From NCBI RefSeq assembly GCF_000293865.2, contig NZ_ALKN02000005.1, forward strand, positions 172,334 to 236,333: 64,000 bases of DNA, in the 5' to 3' direction. The DNA is from Limnohabitans sp. Rim28 (GTDB lineage Bacteria > Pseudomonadota > Gammaproteobacteria > Burkholderiales > Burkholderiaceae_C). Positions 1 to 11,201 of this stretch are shown piece by piece (positions within the stretch are counted from its first letter, which is position 1; the number at the start of each line of letters is the position of its first letter). Made by a program: the position numbers and the translations under genes. The notes beneath the pieces were generated by a model, which was given only the letters and a program-made list of their open reading frames with translations, ran no database searches and was not told the DNA's origin.

Positions 1-489
1 CTCGCGCGAGGCGATGTTCACCTCGCCGTATTGGCGCTGCACGGGCGATTCGCCCAAAAATTCATACGTCAGTCCCGCCGTGTGGCGCAGCAGGTCTTGC
101 ACCGTGGCCGGGTTGCGCACCGGCTCCAGGCCATGGGCCGTGGCCACTTGCTGCTTGGAGTACTCGGGCAGCCAGCGGCCCACCGGATCGGAGAGCAACA
201 GCAGGCCGCGCTCGACCAGCATCATCACCGCCACCGACACGAGCGGTTTGGTCATCGAATAGATGCGGAAGATGCTGTCGGTTGTCATGGGGGTGCCCTT
301 GCCGGGGTCTTGCTGCCCAACGGCCTCGAACAAACCGATTTGCCCGCGCCGGGCGATCATCGCCACCGCACCGGGTAACCTGCCGCTGGCCACTTCGCGG
401 CGCAGCACATCCATCAGGCGCTGCGTCCGCTCGGGGGACAGGCCCACGGCAGCAGGGTGGGCGTGGGGCAAAGCGGGGTGCGTGGTCAT
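1..489 (-). CDS. Serine hydrolase, class C beta-lactamase fold (N-terminal part)
   Basis: The reverse strand is open from ATG at 489 to the window edge, giving the first 163 residues; the C-terminal half lies outside. It shows the SxxK nucleophile motif (SMTK, residues 78-81) and the LLRHTAGL signature near residue 137, both typical of the beta-lactamase class C / EstB esterase family (often annotated as serine hydrolase). No signal peptide is seen, which favours a cytoplasmic esterase or peptidase-like hydrolase over a true periplasmic beta-lactamase. The substrate cannot be told. It is divergent from the merR gene at 632 across 142 bases. Confidence 0.8.
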   Translation of the reverse strand, partial: MTTHPALPHAHPAAVGLSPERTQRLMDVLRREVASGRLPGAVAMIARRGQIGLFEAVGQQDPGKGTPMTTDSIFRIYSMTKPLVSVAVMMLVERGLLLLSDPVGRWLPEYSKQQVATAHGLEPVRNPATVQDLLRHTAGLTYEFLGESPVQRQYGEVNIASRE

Positions 490-619
490 CGGGTGCTCCT
501 AAAGAAGGATGTTTTGTACACCAGCACGGCGCAGCGGGGTATCACCTGCGGCGCAAACAGATCACTGGCTTGTCGCCCATGCGTCAAAGGCTTGAACCTT
601 GGCACTGTGCGAGCCTTGC

Positions 620-631
620 TAGACTGATTTC
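620..631 (+). promoter_or_regulatory. Candidate -10 box of merR, leaderless-type
   Basis: TAGACT at 620-625 ends six bases before the ATG at 632, and no Shine-Dalgarno sequence lies between. Transcription would start at or next to the start codon. The -35 region is unclear (TTGGCA at 599-604 gives a short 15-base spacer). Weak on its own; see the finding on leaderless genes. Confidence 0.3.
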
Positions 632-991
632 ATGCGCATATCAGAACTCTCGGCCAGGACCCAGGTGTCGGTGCACCGCTTGCGGCGCTACGAAGCGGCG
701 GGCCTGATTGCGAGCCGGCGATTGCCCAATGGCTACCGCGATTACGAGGAGAAAACGGTCCGGCATGTGGTCTTCATCGCCATGTCCCGAGAGATGGGCT
801 TTTCGCTGCCCTTCATCGCCGAGTACGTGCCCAAATTTCAATCCGGCCAGTTGACGCCTCAGGACATGATCGAGGCGATCCACCAGCGTGTGGCAGACAT
901 CGACCAGGCCATTGCAGAACACAAAGCACTTCGCAAGAAACTGATCGAGCACATCGCATGGTTTGAAACCCGACAAAGGAAATTGAAATGA
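632..991 (+). CDS. MerR-family transcriptional regulator
   Basis: A 119-residue protein with the MerR winged helix-turn-helix at the N-terminus (ISELSARTQVSVHRLRRYE, residues 3-21), a wing ending near RLPNGYRDY, and a C-terminal dimerisation coiled coil (about residues 75-119). MerR proteins bind the spacer of a promoter and usually respond to a metal, drug or redox signal. No cysteine cluster for metal binding is visible, so the effector is unknown. Its TGA overlaps the ATG of the thioesterase gene (ATGA at 988-991), so the two are translationally coupled. The divergent serine hydrolase is a plausible target. Confidence 0.88.
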   Translation: MRISELSARTQVSVHRLRRYEAAGLIASRRLPNGYRDYEEKTVRHVVFIAMSREMGFSLPFIAEYVPKFQSGQLTPQDMIEAIHQRVADIDQAIAEHKALRKKLIEHIAWFETRQRKLK

Positions 992-1395
992 GTCCACTCG
1001 ACATGTTGAAAAAGATCAACGCCATGGCCGAATTCAACCGCTGGTGCGGCATTGAGGTGACGGTGGCTGAACCCGGTTTTGTGGAAATCCAGATGCCTTG
1101 GCGCCCCGAAGTCGGTCAGTATTCTGGCTTCTTGCACGCGGGTTTGATCGGCACCTTGATCGACACCGCGTGTGGTTTCGCAGCGGGCACCGTGGCGGGG
1201 CCGAATTTGTTGGCGGCCCATTTTTCGGTCAACTGCCTGCGGCCTGCCGTGGGTCAGAAGTTCATTGCCCGGGCTCGCGTGGTCAAGCCGGGCAAGGCCC
1301 AGGTGTTCACCAGCTGTGATTTGTTCGCGGTGGATGCCGATGGCGAAAGGCTGGTGGCGAACGGTCAAACTTTGCTGACCGTGGTCGCCGCGTAA
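988..1395 (+). CDS. PaaI-family hotdog thioesterase
   Basis: A 135-residue single-domain hotdog protein. The GFLHAGLIGTLIDTACGFA stretch around residues 46-64 is the characteristic helix region of PaaI/YbgC-type acyl-CoA thioesterases, with the Asp of TLIDTA the likely catalytic acid. Such enzymes hydrolyse acyl- or aryl-CoA esters in the cytoplasm. The start overlaps the merR stop by four bases, giving a two-gene operon. The substrate is unknown; regulation by the upstream MerR protein is inferred from coupling. Confidence 0.85.
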   Translation: MSPLDMLKKINAMAEFNRWCGIEVTVAEPGFVEIQMPWRPEVGQYSGFLHAGLIGTLIDTACGFAAGTVAGPNLLAAHFSVNCLRPAVGQKFIARARVVKPGKAQVFTSCDLFAVDADGERLVANGQTLLTVVAA

Positions 1396-1419
1396 TCGGT
1401 TCAACGCGGCAAATGGCCC

Positions 1420-1818
1420 TCAAGCTGCAGGTGCTGCAAATCGCTCCCGCAAATAGGCCACGATCTCGGACGAGTCTTGCAGCCAACGGGTTTGACCATT
1501 GGCTTCGGTGATCTTCAGGCACGGCACCTTGGTCGCGCCACTGCCTTCTTGCAAGTCATTTCGGTTGGCTGCATGGTGCTGCGCGTCGCGCTTTTCAATC
1601 GGCAGCGACAGGCGGCGCATTTCTTGGCGCACTTTGATGCAAAACGGACAGGTGCTGAACTGGTAAAGCGCCAGGCTTTGGCACTGCTGGTCCACGCGGG
1701 CTTGGGCAGCAGGTTCGCGAACCACGCCAGCGGGTTGTGTCAGGCGCTCTTTGAGCAGCATGACGGGGCCCAGCACGATGCGCAGGGTTCTGAAGAAGGC
1801 ACGGATGACGGTTTTCAT
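1420..1818 (-). CDS. Glutaredoxin / GST N-terminal domain protein
   Basis: A 132-residue protein with a short N-terminal extension that may be membrane-associated (residues 7-22 hydrophobic) followed by a thioredoxin-fold domain. The redox motif CPFC is at residues 57-60, and the KVPCL cis-proline segment and the DSSEIVAYL helix match glutaredoxins and GST N-terminal domains. It probably reduces disulfides or glutathione mixed disulfides. It lies convergent to the thioesterase and downstream of uvrA on the same strand (gap about 50 bases). Confidence 0.8.
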   Translation of the reverse strand: MKTVIRAFFRTLRIVLGPVMLLKERLTQPAGVVREPAAQARVDQQCQSLALYQFSTCPFCIKVRQEMRRLSLPIEKRDAQHHAANRNDLQEGSGATKVPCLKITEANGQTRWLQDSSEIVAYLRERFAAPAA

Positions 1819-1867
1819 AAGGTTTCAACAGTTCAAAAGTGGGTGGAAGAAAGAACAGGCAGCGCCG

Positions 1868-4807
<2,940 letters not shown>

Positions 4808-4965
4808 AGTGGGCGGCCAAATCAGCAAAACTTTCGATTATCCCCTTTGGCGCCTGGGTGGGGGCAGGCTGGGTTTGATCGGGGACAATGTTGCTTTGGC
4901 ATTTGCCTTTTGTTTTGCCTGCTGTGGCCATTCACGTGCATCCCCATTTTTCAGATTCTTTGGAC

Positions 4966-6153
4966 ATGACCCCCACCGAGCGCCGTGCGGCCGCCTCGCT
5001 GGCCAGCATTTTTGCGCTGCGCATGTTGGGTTTGTTTCTGGTTTTACCCGTCTTTGCCCTGGAAGCTCGCCGTTACCCTGGCGGTGAAGACCCGGTGTGG
5101 CTGGGCTTGGCCATGGGCATATATGGCCTCACACAAGGCCTTTTGCAGCTGCCCTTTGGCATGGCGTCAGACCGCTTTGGCCGCAAGCGCGTGATTGTGC
5201 TGGGTTTGCTGGTTTTCGCCTTGGGCAGCTTTTGGGCGGCAGCGGCCTCCGATTTGATGAGTTTGCTGGTGGGGCGTAGCCTGCAAGGTGCAGGGGCGGT
5301 GTCGGCGGCCGTGACGGCTTTGCTGGCCGATTTGACGCGTGACGAAGTGCGCACCAAGGCCATGGCTTTGGTCGGTGGCAGCATCGGTTTGATGTTCGCC
5401 TTGTCCTTGGTGGTGTCGCCTTGGCTGACCGCCTGGATCGGTCTGTCTGGGCTTTTTGGGCTGACGGGCTTGTTGGCTTTGGCGGGTATCGGGGTGGTCG
5501 TTGGGTGGGTGCCGCCTGCACCTGAGCCGGTGACCGGGCAGGGTCGGGGGCACTGGCGGGATGTGCTGGCGCATGCCGACCTGATGCGCCTGAATATCGG
5601 GGTGTTTGTTTTGCATGCGGTGCAGCTGGCCATGTGGGTGTCGGTGCCGGCCTTGCTCGTTCAAGCGGGATTGCAGACGGCGCAGCACTGGCAGGTGTAT
5701 TTGCCAGCGGTTTCTTTGTCTTTTTTGTTTTTGGGCGTGGTGTTTGCTGCCGAGCGGCGCGGACACCTGAAAAAGGTCTTTCTTTTGTCGATCGCTCTGA
5801 TCGCGTTGGTCGAAGTTGGTTTGCTGGTTCAGTCAGCAGGCACCACCAGTTTGAGTGGGATGGCGTTGCTCCTGCTCGTGTTTTTCTGTGGTTTCAATGC
5901 ACTGGAAGCCACCCAGCCCAGCTTGGCGTCGCGCATCGCGCCTCAGGCCATGCGGGGCACGGCCATGGGGGTCTACAACACCCTGCAGTCGCTGGGCTTT
6001 TTTGTGGGCGGCTTGGGGGGCGGCTGGTTGGTTAAATCTTGGGGCAGCCCGGTGCTTTTTTTGTGCTGTGGCGTGGCCATGTTGGGTTGGTTGCTGCTGG
6101 CTTGGCGCATGCAAATGCCTGGCCGCGGTCGCCCGGTGGTGCCATCGGCCTGA
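4966..6153 (+). CDS. MFS transporter (sugar/drug efflux type)
   Basis: A 395-residue, about 12-helix major facilitator permease. The inter-helix motif A (DRFGRKR) follows the second helix, and hydrophobic segments run the whole length. The ATG at 4966 is preferred over upstream starts because family N-termini begin directly before the first helix (SIFALRMLGLFLVLP). An MFS permease between divergent uvrA and ssb is a familiar betaproteobacterial arrangement (recalled). The substrate is unknown. Confidence 0.9.
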   Translation: MTPTERRAAASLASIFALRMLGLFLVLPVFALEARRYPGGEDPVWLGLAMGIYGLTQGLLQLPFGMASDRFGRKRVIVLGLLVFALGSFWAAAASDLMSLLVGRSLQGAGAVSAAVTALLADLTRDEVRTKAMALVGGSIGLMFALSLVVSPWLTAWIGLSGLFGLTGLLALAGIGVVVGWVPPAPEPVTGQGRGHWRDVLAHADLMRLNIGVFVLHAVQLAMWVSVPALLVQAGLQTAQHWQVYLPAVSLSFLFLGVVFAAERRGHLKKVFLLSIALIALVEVGLLVQSAGTTSLSGMALLLLVFFCGFNALEATQPSLASRIAPQAMRGTAMGVYNTLQSLGFFVGGLGGGWLVKSWGSPVLFLCCGVAMLGWLLLAWRMQMPGRGRPVVPSA

Positions 6154-6231
6154 GGGCAGGAGAGGGCTGCTGCAGTCCACGGCAGCGGCCCGGATTGGCC
6201 CCATAATTGCTGTATCTATCGAGGAGTTTCC

Positions 6232-6729
6232 ATGGCATCCGTCAACAAAGTCATCATCGTCGGCAACTTGGGCGCTGACCCCGAAACCCGCTACCTGCCT
6301 TCAGGTGACGCGGTCACCAGCATCCGCGTGGCCACCACAGACCGCTACAAAGACAAGCAAACGGGCGAGATGAAAGAGGCCACAGAGTGGCACAGCATCA
6401 GTTTTTTCGCCAAATTGGCCGAGATTGCAGGCCAATACCTGCGCAAAGGCAGCCAGGTGTATGTCGAGGGGAGTTTGCGCACCCGCAAATACACCGACAA
6501 AAACGGCGTTGAGAAATACGCGACCGATATCCGGGCCGACAGCATGCAAATGCTGGGCAGCCGCCAAGGCATGGGTGGTCCATCCGAAGACGGTGGCAGC
6601 GGCGGTGGCTATGCCCCGCGCCAAGCCGCGCCGGCCCGCCCTGCAGCCGCCCCGGCCAACCGCCCTGCGGCTGCGGCCAAGCCTGCCCCCAGCAGCTTTG
6701 ACGACATGGACGACGATATTCCGTTCTGA
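6232..6729 (+). CDS. ssb: Single-stranded DNA-binding protein
   Basis: A 165-residue SSB with a complete OB-fold (residues 1-110, starting [18 protein letters not shown]), a Gly/Ala/Pro-rich flexible linker, and the acidic tail DDMDDDIPF that recruits repair and replication partners. It coats single-stranded DNA as a tetramer. A Shine-Dalgarno GAGGAG precedes the ATG. It is followed directly by a strong intrinsic terminator. Confidence 0.97.
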   Translation: MASVNKVIIVGNLGADPETRYLPSGDAVTSIRVATTDRYKDKQTGEMKEATEWHSISFFAKLAEIAGQYLRKGSQVYVEGSLRTRKYTDKNGVEKYATDIRADSMQMLGSRQGMGGPSEDGGSGGGYAPRQAAPARPAAAPANRPAAAAKPAPSSFDDMDDDIPF

Positions 6730-6760
6730 GAACACGTTTGAACCGATGCCCATCCCCTAA

Positions 6761-6787
6761 CCCGTGGTCAAGCCCACGGGTTTTTTT
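6761..6787 (+). terminator. Intrinsic terminator of ssb
   Basis: CCCGTGG at 6761-6767 pairs perfectly with CCACGGG at 6774-6780 around a six-base loop, followed at once by seven Ts. It sits 31 bases after the ssb stop. Confidence 0.92.
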
Positions 6788-6804
6788 ATGGCCTGACGCA
6801 GCAC

Positions 6805-7788
6805 ATGACCCCGCCCTCTTTTTTGAAACCCGTGCAGCACCTCGGTTTTGCCTGGTTTGCCATGGTCATGGGTTTATGCGGCTTGTCTCTGGCTTGGCAC
6901 CGAGCCGCAGCCTGGGGAGATGTGGCTGTGCTGGTGTCGGTCGCTTGGGGCGCTTTGGCCGCGTGTGTCTTGAGCGTTTTGATGGTTGCCACTGCCCTGC
7001 GCATGTGGTGGTTTCCAGAGGCAGTACGGGCAGATTTGAAGCACCCAGTACGCCATGTTTTTGTAGCGGCCTTGCCAGCTTCTTGGGTGTTGATGGCCAG
7101 TGTCGGCGCCGTTCACTGGGGGCGGACGTTGTGGGCTGAGGCTTTGTGGATGTTGGGTTCTGCCAGCTTGCTGGCGGTGAGTGGGGCGGTGGTGGTGAGT
7201 TGGTTTCGTTCGGATCGAAGCCAAGACCGTTTTTGGCTGGGCATGACGCCTGCTTTGTTCATTCCCGTGGTGGGCAATGTGTTGCCGGCTTTGGCCGGTA
7301 TGGTTTTGGGACATCCGGTTTGGGCTGCGTTTCAATTTGGCCTTGCCGCCTTGCTGTGGCCGGTGGCTGGGGGTCTGATTGGCTGGCGCATCCGCCGCTT
7401 GGGCATGTGGCCGCCACGCCTGCTGCCTTTGACCTTCATCACCGTGGCGCCCCCTTCTGTATTGGCTTTATCGGGTTTGAACCTCGGTTCACCGTACTCG
7501 GTGGTTGTCGGGCTTTGGTGCCTGGCGGTGCTGTTTTTATGTGGGTCTGCTTGGGCGGCCCATGGGGTCGTCAAGCAAACATTTGGCATGCCTTTTTGGG
7601 GGATGTCCTTTCCTTTGGCGGCATTCGCGGCTTTGTCATTGGCCTTGTCCGTGCGGCACGTTCAGACGCAGCCTGGGGCATTGGCTGTTTTGGTGCTGGT
7701 TTCTGCTTTGATCGCTTGGCTTTTGCTGTCAACTTGGGTGGGTCTATGGCAGGGCCGATTGCTGGTGCCTGAGCCGTCCGCACCTTGA
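6805..7788 (+). CDS. TDT-family permease (TehA/SLAC1-like)
   Basis: A 327-residue membrane protein with about ten hydrophobic helices and no large soluble domain. Length, helix count and the conserved LKHPVRHVF segment after the third helix fit the tellurite-resistance/dicarboxylate transporter (TDT) family that includes TehA and the plant anion channel SLAC1. Members carry anions or confer tellurite resistance; which applies here is open. Transcribed alone after the ssb terminator. Confidence 0.75.
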   Translation: MTPPSFLKPVQHLGFAWFAMVMGLCGLSLAWHRAAAWGDVAVLVSVAWGALAACVLSVLMVATALRMWWFPEAVRADLKHPVRHVFVAALPASWVLMASVGAVHWGRTLWAEALWMLGSASLLAVSGAVVVSWFRSDRSQDRFWLGMTPALFIPVVGNVLPALAGMVLGHPVWAAFQFGLAALLWPVAGGLIGWRIRRLGMWPPRLLPLTFITVAPPSVLALSGLNLGSPYSVVVGLWCLAVLFLCGSAWAAHGVVKQTFGMPFWGMSFPLAAFAALSLALSVRHVQTQPGALAVLVLVSALIAWLLLSTWVGLWQGRLLVPEPSAP

Positions 7789-7867
7789 AGGTGCTGTTGA
7801 GGGTGACTGGTGGAGATTTCTTGTGGCGCCCGTGGCGTGCGCTTTCAAGCTCGGTCAGAATAGCCGC

Positions 7868-9202
7868 ATGAACGAAATCACCTCCCGGTTCTTGCCGCCA
7901 GAAGACGCCCAAAGGCGTGAGTTGCACAATGAAGTGCATGCGCGCCCGCCTGCCCGGGTCAGGTTGCCAGCGTTGATTGTTTATGTGGCGCTGCTCAACG
8001 CGGGCATCTCGCGTGAGCAAGAGTGGGCGCATTTGCGGCTTCTACCCGGTCATGCCGATTTGGGTCTGGACCAATTGCAGGGCAATTTTTTGCGTTTGCG
8101 CTGCGACCACTTCACCGTCAAATGGGAGCGGCACACCGAGTTCACCCGTTACTCCATCGTTCAAAATTTACCGCCGAATGCGCAATGGGGTGCCGACTTG
8201 CCTGAGTTGGCTCCGCATGTGGCCGCTGGCACCGACTGGCTGCGCGCCTTGCCGGGCCAAACCATGGCTGCCATCGAGCTGGGCATGTTGACCGCCGATA
8301 TCGAAGCGCCCAACTTGATCGCACAAGCCCAGAGCTGGTTGGGTGAGGGCACGGTTTTGGCGTCTCGCATGGGCAACACTGCCGAGGGCCATTCGCATTC
8401 GTGCATCCTGACCCATTTCCGAATTGGTGCCGATGGTTTTGAGCGCATGTTGGTGGTGGCCCCAGAAGACACCAGTGAAGCCAGGGCCGGACGCATTTCG
8501 CAGCGCTTGCTCGAATTGGAAACCTACCGTTTGATGGCTTTGCGGGGTTTGCCGGTGGCCAAAAACTTGTCGACCATGTTGTCAGCGGCCGAAGCGCAAT
8601 TGGCCGACATCACGGGTTTGCTGGAGCGCAAGGGTGAGACCGATCAGGCCTTGCTGGATTTGTTGGTGTCCTTGGCGGCGCGCATCGAACGTGCCACGGC
8701 CGAACATGGGTTCAGGTTTTCGGCGACACGCGCTTACGACACGCTGGTCAGCCAGCGACTGACCGAATTGCGCGAGCGCCCTATTTCTGGCACGCAAACG
8801 CTGGGCGAGTTCATGCAGCGGCGCTTGTCGCCTGCCATGGCCACTGTGATGGCGACCGAAAAGCGCTTGGCGTCTTTGGCGGAGCGGGTTTCCCGCACCA
8901 GTGCCTTGCTGCGCACCCGCGTGGACATTGCCACCGAGGCTCAAAACCAGGTCTTGCTGGAAAAACTCACCCGGGGTCAAGCGTTGCAACTGCGCTTGCA
9001 AGTCACGGTGGAAGGCCTGTCCATGGCCGCTATTTCGTATTACGTGGTGAGTCTGCTGTTGTACGCTTTCAAGGGCTTGAAGGCTTATGGCTTGCCCTTC
9101 AATCCTGAAATTGCCGTCGCCATGCTGCTGCCTTTGGTGCTGTGGAGCGTGTGGCGCAGCCGTCAAAAAATCCACGAAAAACTGAACCGATCGGACACTT
9201 GA
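7868..9202 (+). CDS. DUF3422 family membrane-anchored protein
   Basis: A 444-residue protein recognisable as DUF3422 by its N-terminal REXHNEVHARPP-type segment (REL HNEVHARPP here), which follows the ATG at 7868 closely; an upstream start would add 15 residues lacking family character. The C-terminus carries two likely membrane helices (about residues 388-430) and a basic tail. The function is unknown. It ends four bases before the next LysR gene, so the two may be cotranscribed. Confidence 0.85.
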   Translation: MNEITSRFLPPEDAQRRELHNEVHARPPARVRLPALIVYVALLNAGISREQEWAHLRLLPGHADLGLDQLQGNFLRLRCDHFTVKWERHTEFTRYSIVQNLPPNAQWGADLPELAPHVAAGTDWLRALPGQTMAAIELGMLTADIEAPNLIAQAQSWLGEGTVLASRMGNTAEGHSHSCILTHFRIGADGFERMLVVAPEDTSEARAGRISQRLLELETYRLMALRGLPVAKNLSTMLSAAEAQLADITGLLERKGETDQALLDLLVSLAARIERATAEHGFRFSATRAYDTLVSQRLTELRERPISGTQTLGEFMQRRLSPAMATVMATEKRLASLAERVSRTSALLRTRVDIATEAQNQVLLEKLTRGQALQLRLQVTVEGLSMAAISYYVVSLLLYAFKGLKAYGLPFNPEIAVAMLLPLVLWSVWRSRQKIHEKLNRSDT

Positions 9203-9206
9203 CCTT

Positions 9207-10202
9207 ATGGAGTTGCGTCAACTGCGGTATTTTGTGCGGGTGGTGGAGCTGGGCAGCATCAGCCGGGCCGCTTTGGATCTGAACCTGGTGCAATCGGCCT
9301 TGAGCCAGCAAATCACCCGGCTCGAAGGAGAGCTCAGCACACGTTTGCTGCAGCGCAGCCCACAGGGCGTGACACCCACTGAGGCCGGTGTGGCTTTTTT
9401 CCGGGAGGCGCAATTGACCTTGCGTCACGCTGAGCAAGCCATTCGCGCTGCCCAGCATGCGCGTTTGTCCGGCACGGTCAGTGTGGGCCTGGCCCCCACC
9501 ACGGCAGCTGTTCTGGGCTTGCCGCTGATGCAGGCCATGCGTGAACGCTACCCGGATGTGCGCTTGCACATGGTGGAGAGTTTGTCGGGCCACTTGTCGA
9601 CCATGCTCAACGCACGGCAGCTGGATTTGGCGGTCTTGTTTGACTTGCCGATGGCCGGTGGCCAATCCTTGCAGGCAGCCAGGCGCTGGAGCGTTTTGCC
9701 GCTGATTGAAGAGGATATTTTTCTCATCAGTGCACGATCAACCAGAGCCAAAAAATTTCCGCAAAGCCTGCGCATGTCGCAACTGTGTGATGAGCCGCTG
9801 ATTTTGCCGACGGGGCCGCATGGCTTGCGCAGTGGCCTGAATGCGGCATTTTCTCGAGCCAAGTTGGCGCCGCGTGTGGTCATGGAAATGGACTCCTTGG
9901 CCATGCTGATGGATGCCGTGAGCGCAGGCCTGGGCTCTACCTTGCAACCTTGGGCTGCCGTAGCGCGCCTGCAAGGCGCTACCGAGAGCCTTTGCATGAC
10001 GCGCATTACCGATCATCAAGTCAAACGTGTGAATTTTTTATGCGGTTTGTCGGACGATGAATTGTCGCCTGCAGCCTTGGCGACCCGCGTCGTGATGTCG
10101 GATTGTGTGCGCACGCTGGTTCGGTCAGGTGTCTGGTTGGGTGCGAGCCTGAGTGTTCCAGCATCCCATGTTGAGGTGGGCCACTCGGCGGTTAAGTTTT
10201 GA
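9207..10202 (+). CDS. LysR-family regulator (Nac-like)
   Basis: A 331-residue LysR-type regulator. The winged helix-turn-helix occupies residues 1-60 (MELRQLRYFVRVVELGSISR, then ALSQQITRLE), followed by a substrate-binding effector domain. The N-terminal sequence resembles the Nac/Cbl-like branch. It starts four bases after the DUF3422 gene, and its last 11 bases overlap the 3' end of the opposing LysR gene. The target is unknown; a role in the neighbouring tcu-type cluster is possible but less likely than for the divergent regulator. Confidence 0.88.
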   Translation: MELRQLRYFVRVVELGSISRAALDLNLVQSALSQQITRLEGELSTRLLQRSPQGVTPTEAGVAFFREAQLTLRHAEQAIRAAQHARLSGTVSVGLAPTTAAVLGLPLMQAMRERYPDVRLHMVESLSGHLSTMLNARQLDLAVLFDLPMAGGQSLQAARRWSVLPLIEEDIFLISARSTRAKKFPQSLRMSQLCDEPLILPTGPHGLRSGLNAAFSRAKLAPRVVMEMDSLAMLMDAVSAGLGSTLQPWAAVARLQGATESLCMTRITDHQVKRVNFLCGLSDDELSPAALATRVVMSDCVRTLVRSGVWLGASLSVPASHVEVGHSAVKF

Positions 10203-11115
10203 CCACTGACTTGCGGCGGCCTTCCGGACGCAAGCCCAGCAGCAACTCATAAAGCTTTTCAGCCGCTGGTGTGAAGCTGCGGCCTTTACGGCGAATCAGT
10301 CCAATGCGCCTGGTGATGATGGGGTCAAACAAAGGGACGCTCGCCAATACGGGGTGATCTGCGCTGGGCATGGCCAATGAGGGGACTGCGGCCACACCCA
10401 TGCCGGCTTCGACCAAACCCAACAAGGTCGTGACATGCTGGGCTTCATAAATACTTTGCGGTCTTTGATCGGCAGAGGCCAAGGCCAAATCGAGCAGCAT
10501 GCGATTGCCTGAAGATTTGGAAACCGACATGAAGTCGTATTGACCCAGTTCTTGCCAGCTGACTTTTTTCTTTTTGGCAAGCGGGTGGTCTTTTCTGCAA
10601 GCTGCGACAAAGCGCTCTTCCAGAATGCTGCGAAATTCAATGCCGGGTTCGTCATTGCCCATGAAGTTGACGCCGAAGTCGGCTTCGCCACTGGCGACGA
10701 CCGACAAGACCTCATTGGCGCTGGCATCGTGTACTTTGATTCGGATGCGTGGAAACCTGGCGTGGTAAGTGCGCAGGACTTGTGGCAAGAAGTAGTAAAC
10801 AGCAGAAGGTACGCAGGCGACGGTGACTTCGCCCATGCGCGCACCTCCAACTTCTCGGATGCCCAACAAGGTCTCATCCAGGTCGTCAAGCAAAAGACGC
10901 ACCTTGCGTGCGAAGTCTCTGCCAACGCCCGTCAGACTCATGCTGCGGGTGCTTCTGTCGATCAATTTCACGCCCAAAGCGTTTTCGAGTTTGTCGATTC
11001 GACGGCTGAAAGCCGGTTGTGAAATGTGCACGGCTTCGGCTGCTTTTCGGAAGTTGCCCAGTTCCGCTGCCGCAGAAAAAGCCTGAAGGTCATGCAAATC
11101 GAAGTTGATGTTCAT
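10192..11115 (-). CDS. LysR-family regulator, divergent from the PrpF/tcu cluster
   Basis: A 307-residue LysR-type regulator with the helix-turn-helix at residues 5-64 (LQAFSAAAELGNFRKAAEAV, SQPAFSRRIDKLE) and a C-terminal effector-binding domain ending in a basic tail. It is transcribed away from the PrpF-family gene at 11202 across 86 bases that contain a dyad typical of LysR operators. Divergent placement makes it the probable activator of the 11.2-16.7 kb cluster, like TcuR of enteric bacteria; that equivalence is inferred. Confidence 0.9.
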   Translation of the reverse strand: MNINFDLHDLQAFSAAAELGNFRKAAEAVHISQPAFSRRIDKLENALGVKLIDRSTRSMSLTGVGRDFARKVRLLLDDLDETLLGIREVGGARMGEVTVACVPSAVYYFLPQVLRTYHARFPRIRIKVHDASANEVLSVVASGEADFGVNFMGNDEPGIEFRSILEERFVAACRKDHPLAKKKKVSWQELGQYDFMSVSKSSGNRMLLDLALASADQRPQSIYEAQHVTTLLGLVEAGMGVAAVPSLAMPSADHPVLASVPLFDPIITRRIGLIRRKGRSFTPAAEKLYELLLGLRPEGRRKSVVKT

Positions 11116-11137
11116 GTCGATTTCAGTGTTGTGTTTT

Positions 11138-11164
11138 TTGCATCAATACTTTTTAAAAATGCAA
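11138..11164. promoter_or_regulatory. Candidate LysR operator between regulator and cluster
   Basis: TTGCAT (11138-11143) and ATGCAA (11159-11164) form a perfect dyad separated by 15 bases, with a second small palindrome, TTTTTAAAAA (11150-11159), inside it. It is central in the 86-base divergent intergenic region, as expected for a LysR-type recognition site that controls both directions. Confidence 0.5.
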
Positions 11165-11201
11165 TTCACAAAATTCTACACAGATCGCATCATCCGCACC
11201 C

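Noticed and set aside
4808..4965. LexA (SOS) box in front of uvrA
   Set aside because: A CTG-N8-CAG was seen, but the betaproteobacterial site needs CTG-N10-CAG with an A/T-rich centre.
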